Shown here piece by piece: positions 5,193-8,575 of a DNA stretch of 8,575 nucleotides; positions within the stretch are counted from its first letter, which is position 1; the number at the start of each line of letters is the position of its first letter. The position numbers were made by a program, and so were the translations under genes. The DNA lies in contig JAHEKO010000144.1 of the NCBI GenBank assembly GCA_024638355.1, positions 1-8,575 of the forward strand, written 5' to 3'. A model generated the notes under the pieces. That model worked only from the letters and a program-made list of their open reading frames with translations. It was not told the DNA's origin and ran no database searches. The stretch comes from Acidobacteriota bacterium (GTDB lineage: Bacteria; Acidobacteriota; Thermoanaerobaculia; Multivoradales; JAHEKO01).

Positions 5193-6066
5193 GTTGCTGA
5201 TCGTTGATGACAATCCAGTCGACCGGGAGGTGGCCGTGCGGTGTCTCGGTGCGATCGACGGGCTCGAGCTGCTCGAGGCGGACGACGGCGAACGAGCGCT
5301 GGGGCTGATCGAGAGCGCTGCGCCCGACGTGGTGGTCACCGACCTGCGTATGCCCAAGCTCGACGGCTTGCGCCTGGTGCAGGAGATAGGCGAGAGCTTT
5401 CCGCTCGTACCCGTCATCCTGATGACCGCACAGGGCAGCGAGAAGATCGCGGCGCGGGCGCTGCTCGCGGGGGCGGCGAGCTACGTGCCCAAGGCCGATC
5501 TGACCGAGTTCCTGGCCGAGACGGTGCAGCAGATACTGAGCCTGTCGAGATCCCGTAGCGAGCAGGCCGAGGTCCTGCGCTACCGGCAGGCCTGCGAGTC
5601 GCGCTTCGAGCTGGAGAACGACCCGGCCCTGATCGCGCCCCTCGTCGCCCTGTTGCAGCACGATCTGCAGCGCGCCGGCTTCGCCAACGAGCAGGTCCGC
5701 TCCCGGGTGGCGACGGCGCTGCACGAAGCGCTCTCCAACGCCATGATCCACGGCAATCTCGAGGTCAGCTCCGAGCTACGCAAGAACGGCAGCGAGCCCT
5801 TTCGGCGCCGGATCGAGCAGCGGCGAAACGCCGAGCCCTGGGCCAGCCGCCGCCTTCGCTGCCGCGTCGAGCAGACGCCCGACCGGGTGCGCTACCTCGT
5901 GCGGGACGAGGGGCCGGGATTCGATCGCTCGAGCTGCCCCGATCCGACCGCGCCCGAGAGCCTGCTCAAGACGCAGGGCCGCGGCCTGTTCCTGATCTTC
6001 GCCTTCATGGACGAGGTCGAGCACAACGAGGCGGGTAACGAGGTCCGCCTCACCAAGCTGGCCTAG
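5185..6066 (+). CDS. Response regulator with an RsbW-like ATPase output domain
   Basis: A 293-residue protein. Residues 1-120 are a receiver domain with the acidic pair D8/D9 (LIVDDN), phosphoacceptor D53 (VVVTDLRMP), T81 and K103 (YVPKADL). After a helical linker, residues about 145-290 form a GHKL ATPase of the HATPase_c_2 type found in RsbW/SpoIIAB anti-sigma kinases: N-box ALHEALSNAMIHGN (178-191), G1 box DEGPGFD (241-247), G2 box GRGLFLIF (265-272) and the usual end DEVEHNEAGNEVRLTK. There is no DNA-binding domain. Phosphorylation at D53 by the overlapping kinase gene would be expected to control binding or phosphorylation of a STAS anti-sigma antagonist or a sigma factor, neither of which is encoded here. 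The ATG at 5185 lies in the kinase's last codons (8-nt overlap). The stop is one base from the end of the converging PH-protein gene. Confidence 0.93.
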   Translation: MPRLLIVDDNPVDREVAVRCLGAIDGLELLEADDGERALGLIESAAPDVVVTDLRMPKLDGLRLVQEIGESFPLVPVILMTAQGSEKIAARALLAGAASYVPKADLTEFLAETVQQILSLSRSRSEQAEVLRYRQACESRFELENDPALIAPLVALLQHDLQRAGFANEQVRSRVATALHEALSNAMIHGNLEVSSELRKNGSEPFRRRIEQRRNAEPWASRRLRCRVEQTPDRVRYLVRDEGPGFDRSSCPDPTAPESLLKTQGRGLFLIFAFMDEVEHNEAGNEVRLTKLA

Positions 6067-6067
6067 G

Positions 6068-6565
6068 CTAGGAGCAGGCGATGAGGAGCGAGCGGATGAA
6101 TCGCTCCGGCTCGGCGGGCGTGATCAGCAGCGGGATGTCGGAGTGCCGCCAGATGAGCACCTTCCGGTCGAGCCGCGAGACGTAGAAGCGGAAGGTCTGG
6201 CTGCGCGTCTTGAACAGTCCGAATCCGCCCCACAGGCCGCCGGCGCCGATTCTCACCCCGAAGCCGTAGCGCTCGCGGAACTCGTCGCCGCTCAGGAGCT
6301 CGACATTGTCGATGTCGGCGAGCGGCGTCGAGTCGCGGCGCAGCGGCCAGACGATATCGAGCGAGCTGCGGGAGATCTCGAAACGGGTGGGCCGCATGTA
6401 GAGCCAGACGAAGAGGTAGATGAGGGCGACCAGGAGGGCCGGTATCCAGCCGTAGGGCAAGTCGATGCGGGTACCGGCGTAGAGGAGAAGGAGCGGCAAG
6501 GGCAGGACGACGATCGTCAGCCAGAGAATCAACCCCGACATGGGCGCGAGCGGGAAGCGCTCCAT
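6068..6565 (-). CDS. Small membrane-anchored protein with a bacterial PH-like domain
   Basis: A 165-residue protein with two membrane helices at about residues 11-30 and 38-57, then a cytoplasmic beta-rich domain at about 60-162. That domain follows bacterial pleckstrin-homology-like families: it starts with RFEISRSSLDI, has PLADIDNVELL in the middle and a glycine-aromatic stretch GLWGGFGLF (110-118). It ends with DIPLLITPAEPERFIRSL (143-160), where the 'TP..PE.FI..L' pattern is typical. These families are often tied to membrane or envelope maintenance, but no specific role is known. I take the ATG at 6565 rather than the TTG at 6583, because a promoter-like TGGTAGACT covers 6574-6582, between the two. 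No SD is visible, and translation may be almost leaderless. The methyltransferase gene ends 27 nt upstream on the same strand, so read-through is also possible. Confidence 0.8.
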   Translation of the reverse strand: MERFPLAPMSGLILWLTIVVLPLPLLLLYAGTRIDLPYGWIPALLVALIYLFVWLYMRPTRFEISRSSLDIVWPLRRDSTPLADIDNVELLSGDEFRERYGFGVRIGAGGLWGGFGLFKTRSQTFRFYVSRLDRKVLIWRHSDIPLLITPAEPERFIRSLLIACS

Positions 6566-6573
6566 CGGGAACG

Positions 6574-6582
6574 AGTCTACCA
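6574..6582 (-). promoter_or_regulatory. Extended -10 motif before the PH-protein gene
   Basis: The minus strand reads TGGTAGACT, the same TGnTAGACT form as at 3967-3975. It ends 8 nt before the ATG at 6565, which would place the mRNA start at or within a few bases of that codon. This argues against the TTG at 6583 as the start codon. No recognisable -35 was found. Confidence 0.38.
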
Positions 6583-6592
6583 AGCCGCCGAC

Positions 6593-7222
6593 TCAGGACT
6601 TTGGCTTGCGGAAGACGAGGCAGTAGCGATCGGGGTCGTCGTTCCAGTCGTCGTGGCGCTGGTCGAGCTCGAACCCGATCGCCGACATCTCGGCGATGAG
6701 GTCGTCCGGCGGAATGCCATGGCCGCCGCGGTCGGGCACGTCCTCGAGGCGGCGCCAGCCGGTCTGGGGGACGATGTCGATCAGCGCGATTCGGCCGCCC
6801 GGCCTGAGGGAGCGCCACAGGTCGGCGCGCATGGCCGCCGGCTGCTCGAAGTGGTGGTAGACCATGCGCACCAGGATCGCGTCGCAGCAGGCCTCCGGCA
6901 GCCCCGTTCGCTGCTGATCGCCCGCCAGGACGGTGAAGCTCTCGATGTCGGCTCCCTCCAGCCGATCGCGGATCTCGGCCACCAGATCGCCGTCGACCTC
7001 GGTGGCGAAGAGGTGCCCGCCGGCTCCGATCCTGGCCGCCAGAGCCTCGCTCCACTCTCCCTCGCCGGCGCCGACGTCGGCGAGAATCGTCCCCTCTCCG
7101 AGCCGCAGCACTTCGGCGATGCGCTCGACCTCGCCGGCGCGGGCGACGCTGCAGCCGGCGAGGAGCCCGGCGATGACGATCGAGCGCCCGATCCGGCCGG
7201 CGGGATGTCGCACTGTTCTCAT
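6593..7222 (-). CDS. Lipoprotein-signal class I SAM-dependent methyltransferase
   Basis: A 209-residue protein with a type II signal peptide: Arg-rich start, hydrophobic stretch SIVIAGLLAG (14-23) and lipobox LAGC with C24 as the lipidated cysteine. Ser at +2 favours the outer membrane under the E. coli sorting rule. The mature part is a Rossmann methyltransferase: motif I ADVGAGEGEW (48-57), acidic end of strand 2 at E75 (ATEVDG), AGDQQ (100-104), the DAILVRMVYHHFEQP segment (114-128), and LRPGGRIALIDIVPQ (139-153). Exported predicted methyltransferases with a YHHF-type motif are known (COG4798-like), but how they obtain SAM outside the cytoplasm is unclear. ATG 7222 is preceded by an in-frame GTG (7225); neither has a clear SD. 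The open frame runs on to 8260, but that part is antisense-frame overlap with the next gene. The His-rich membrane protein ends 20 nt upstream, so the two are likely one operon. Confidence 0.88.
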   Translation of the reverse strand: MRTVRHPAGRIGRSIVIAGLLAGCSVARAGEVERIAEVLRLGEGTILADVGAGEGEWSEALAARIGAGGHLFATEVDGDLVAEIRDRLEGADIESFTVLAGDQQRTGLPEACCDAILVRMVYHHFEQPAAMRADLWRSLRPGGRIALIDIVPQTGWRRLEDVPDRGGHGIPPDDLIAEMSAIGFELDQRHDDWNDDPDRYCLVFRKPKS

Positions 7223-7242
7223 CACGAGCGACGATACCCGCT

Positions 7243-8502
7243 TCAGACCTTCAGATACTGCCGAACCTGCCGGTCCTTGCTCACCCGCCAGATCTTCGAA
7301 TCGAGGTAGTAGTGCTGCATGGCAAAGCCGACGATCAGGGCCGCCATCACCTGTTCGCCGAGTGCGAGCTCGGCAGGGTCGCGTACGCCGGCCATCATCG
7401 CCAGGGAGTTGAAGAGCATCTCGTCCAGGCGGCCACCGGTCGCCGCGCGAAAGGTCTCGACCAGCGGGCCTTTGTAGAGGGCGAATGTGAACACCAGACC
7501 GACCAGGGCGTAGACCGCGAAGTTGCTGAACAGCCCGCGAATCCACCGGAACTCGGGCTCGGCGCGTCGCGAATACTTGTTGCGCGCGTAGCTGTATACG
7601 ATGCAGTGATACTGGATGTTGTGTCCGACGGTCACCAGCGGGACCACGAAGGCGGTGACGACCGGGTGGCTGAAGGCGACCACGTGCAGTGGCACGACCA
7701 GCCCGAGCAGGAGCAGCTTCGAGCCGTTGAGCATCCGGCCCGCGCGCCAGAGCCGCCACTGGTGGGCGATGTAGACCACCAGGACCGCGCTGAACGCCGC
7801 CCAGGCGGCCGGATAGACCACCTCGCCGACGCTGACTCCGGCGACCAGCGGCCGGCGCAGGCCGAGGTCGGGGAAGCCCGGCGTCTCGGCGTACCAGGCG
7901 CTGGTCATGAACAGCACCAGCGGCAGGTAGAAGGATAGGTGGAAGAACCAGGTGTCGAGCCGGTCGCTGACCGGGTCGAAGTCGTCCGCCTTGCGCTTGT
8001 ACAGGCGGAAAAAGCCCCAGTGCTGCCGCACCACGTGGTAGTACGCCCAGAGCCGGAAGAAGACGAAGAAGAGAATCGCTCCGAGGGCCAGGCTGCCGGC
8101 GGGCGGCGGCCGGCCCCAGCCGGAGAAGATCGCTCCGAGCGCGTACGGAGCGACGATCACCAGCGGCCCGACGCCGAACCAGACGAAGGAAAACAGGATC
8201 TCGCGCCGCCGGACGCGCCACTCGTCGGGGTCGAAGAGGGTGCGGGCCAGGGTGGCCCACACGTGGGGCGCATCGAGAATCAGCGCCCAGCTCAGTACCA
8301 CCAGCAGCTCGAGCGTCAGCGGAATGGTGACCGCGCCGAGCCCGATCGTCGCCAGTGGCGCGCTCAGCGGCTCATCGAGCGTCGCGATCGCGAACAGGAT
8401 GACGCCCAGGTAGAGCCAGCCGGCGAGCGCCGAGCCGATGTAGAAGAGGAGGTCCTTGCCGGGACTCAGGATCCAGTGAAAGCGGACGCGGCTAGCCTGC
8501 AC
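7243..8502 (-). CDS. Polytopic His-rich membrane protein, possible metalloenzyme
   Basis: A 419-residue integral membrane protein with about nine or ten hydrophobic segments, including about 17-40, 53-76, 104-126, 137-155, 184-202, 228-248, 261-292, 325-343 and 381-396. I cannot name the family. Histidines sit in short polar motifs at helix ends: H80 (DAPHVWAT), H156 and H161 (YYHVVRQHWG), H294 and H299 (GHNIQYHC) and H397 (QHYYLD). Paired His four residues apart recall the His boxes of membrane di-iron desaturases, hydroxylases and Brp/Blh-type oxygenases, so a metal-dependent oxidative enzyme acting on a lipid or terpenoid is possible but unproven. The GTG at 8502 is the first possible start: a TGA lies two codons before it, and GGTGAG provides a close SD. 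It follows the tail of another gene by 16 nt and precedes the lipoprotein methyltransferase by 20 nt. Confidence 0.85.
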   Translation of the reverse strand: MQASRVRFHWILSPGKDLLFYIGSALAGWLYLGVILFAIATLDEPLSAPLATIGLGAVTIPLTLELLVVLSWALILDAPHVWATLARTLFDPDEWRVRRREILFSFVWFGVGPLVIVAPYALGAIFSGWGRPPPAGSLALGAILFFVFFRLWAYYHVVRQHWGFFRLYKRKADDFDPVSDRLDTWFFHLSFYLPLVLFMTSAWYAETPGFPDLGLRRPLVAGVSVGEVVYPAAWAAFSAVLVVYIAHQWRLWRAGRMLNGSKLLLLGLVVPLHVVAFSHPVVTAFVVPLVTVGHNIQYHCIVYSYARNKYSRRAEPEFRWIRGLFSNFAVYALVGLVFTFALYKGPLVETFRAATGGRLDEMLFNSLAMMAGVRDPAELALGEQVMAALIVGFAMQHYYLDSKIWRVSKDRQVRQYLKV

Positions 8503-8518
8503 GTCTCACCGCCCTGGA

Positions 8519-8575
8519 TCACCCTTCCTCTTTCTCCCGCCTCGCCTCCTCGATCAGCTTCTCCTGGATGTTCCT
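8519..8575 (-). CDS. C-terminal end of an upstream gene (partial)
   Basis: Read on the minus strand from the window edge, an open frame gives 18 residues (RNIQEKLIEEARREKEEG) and a TGA at 8521-8519. The charged helical sequence looks like a real protein tail, and the stop lies 16 nt before the GTG of the His-rich membrane protein, a normal operon spacing. The product cannot be named from so short a piece. Confidence 0.45.
   Translation of the reverse strand, partial: RNIQEKLIEEARREKEEG

Noticed and set aside
6143..7309. A 388-codon open frame on the plus strand
   Set aside because: It lies antisense to the PH-protein and methyltransferase genes, is rich in Glu, Gly, Arg and Asp without motifs, and has no supporting ribosome site.
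7223..8260. Long N-terminal extension of the methyltransferase frame
   Set aside because: The stretch overlaps the His-rich membrane protein in another frame on the same strand and is low in pattern. The lipoprotein signal at 7222 gives a clear natural start.

Overview
The window is GC-rich DNA (roughly two thirds G+C by eye), packed with genes that use GTG and TTG as well as ATG starts and have very short or negative spacing. One product carries a lipoprotein signal with a lipobox cysteine, and several others have multiple membrane segments. The two-component and RsbW-like proteins are of a style common in Acidobacteriota, Myxococcota and Planctomycetes-like lineages. A high-GC Gram-negative environmental bacterium is the best guess; the phylum cannot be fixed from this sequence. 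No rRNA, tRNA, insertion sequence, CRISPR array or origin was seen.

Layout, left to right. (1) Positions 1-856, plus strand: the last codons of an upstream gene, then an ArsR-family repressor and an SRPBCC/AHSA1-type protein, a familiar regulator-partner pair. (2) 857-1006: a short intergenic region with a GC hairpin, a doubtful 26-residue ORF and a promoter-like sequence. (3) 1007-2281, plus: a 424-residue protein of unknown function with beta-rich ends, a helical Cys-containing middle and no visible signal peptide. (4) 2278-3949, minus: a two-gene unit of a six-helix membrane protein followed, with an 8-nt overlap, by a TIR-domain protein whose N-terminal part looks like a RelE/ParE toxin fold. 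(5) 3950-4070: a divergent intergenic region with an extended -10-like motif and an inverted repeat. (6) 4071-6066, plus: a PAS histidine kinase and, with an 8-nt overlap, a response regulator whose output is an RsbW-like ATPase domain. (7) 6068-8575, minus: the tail of an upstream gene, a polytopic His-rich membrane protein, a lipoprotein SAM-methyltransferase, and a small membrane-anchored PH-like protein that may have its own promoter.

How the genes may work together. The kinase and regulator form a clear phosphorelay that probably ends in a protein-kinase or anti-sigma partner switch. The TIR/membrane pair has the form of an effector cassette: a likely NAD-cleaving TIR enzyme made from the same mRNA as a membrane protein. 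It is the best candidate here for an undescribed defence or cell-suicide module. The His-rich membrane protein and the exported methyltransferase form a second two-gene unit without an obvious precedent. Both functional proposals are inference from sequence and arrangement.
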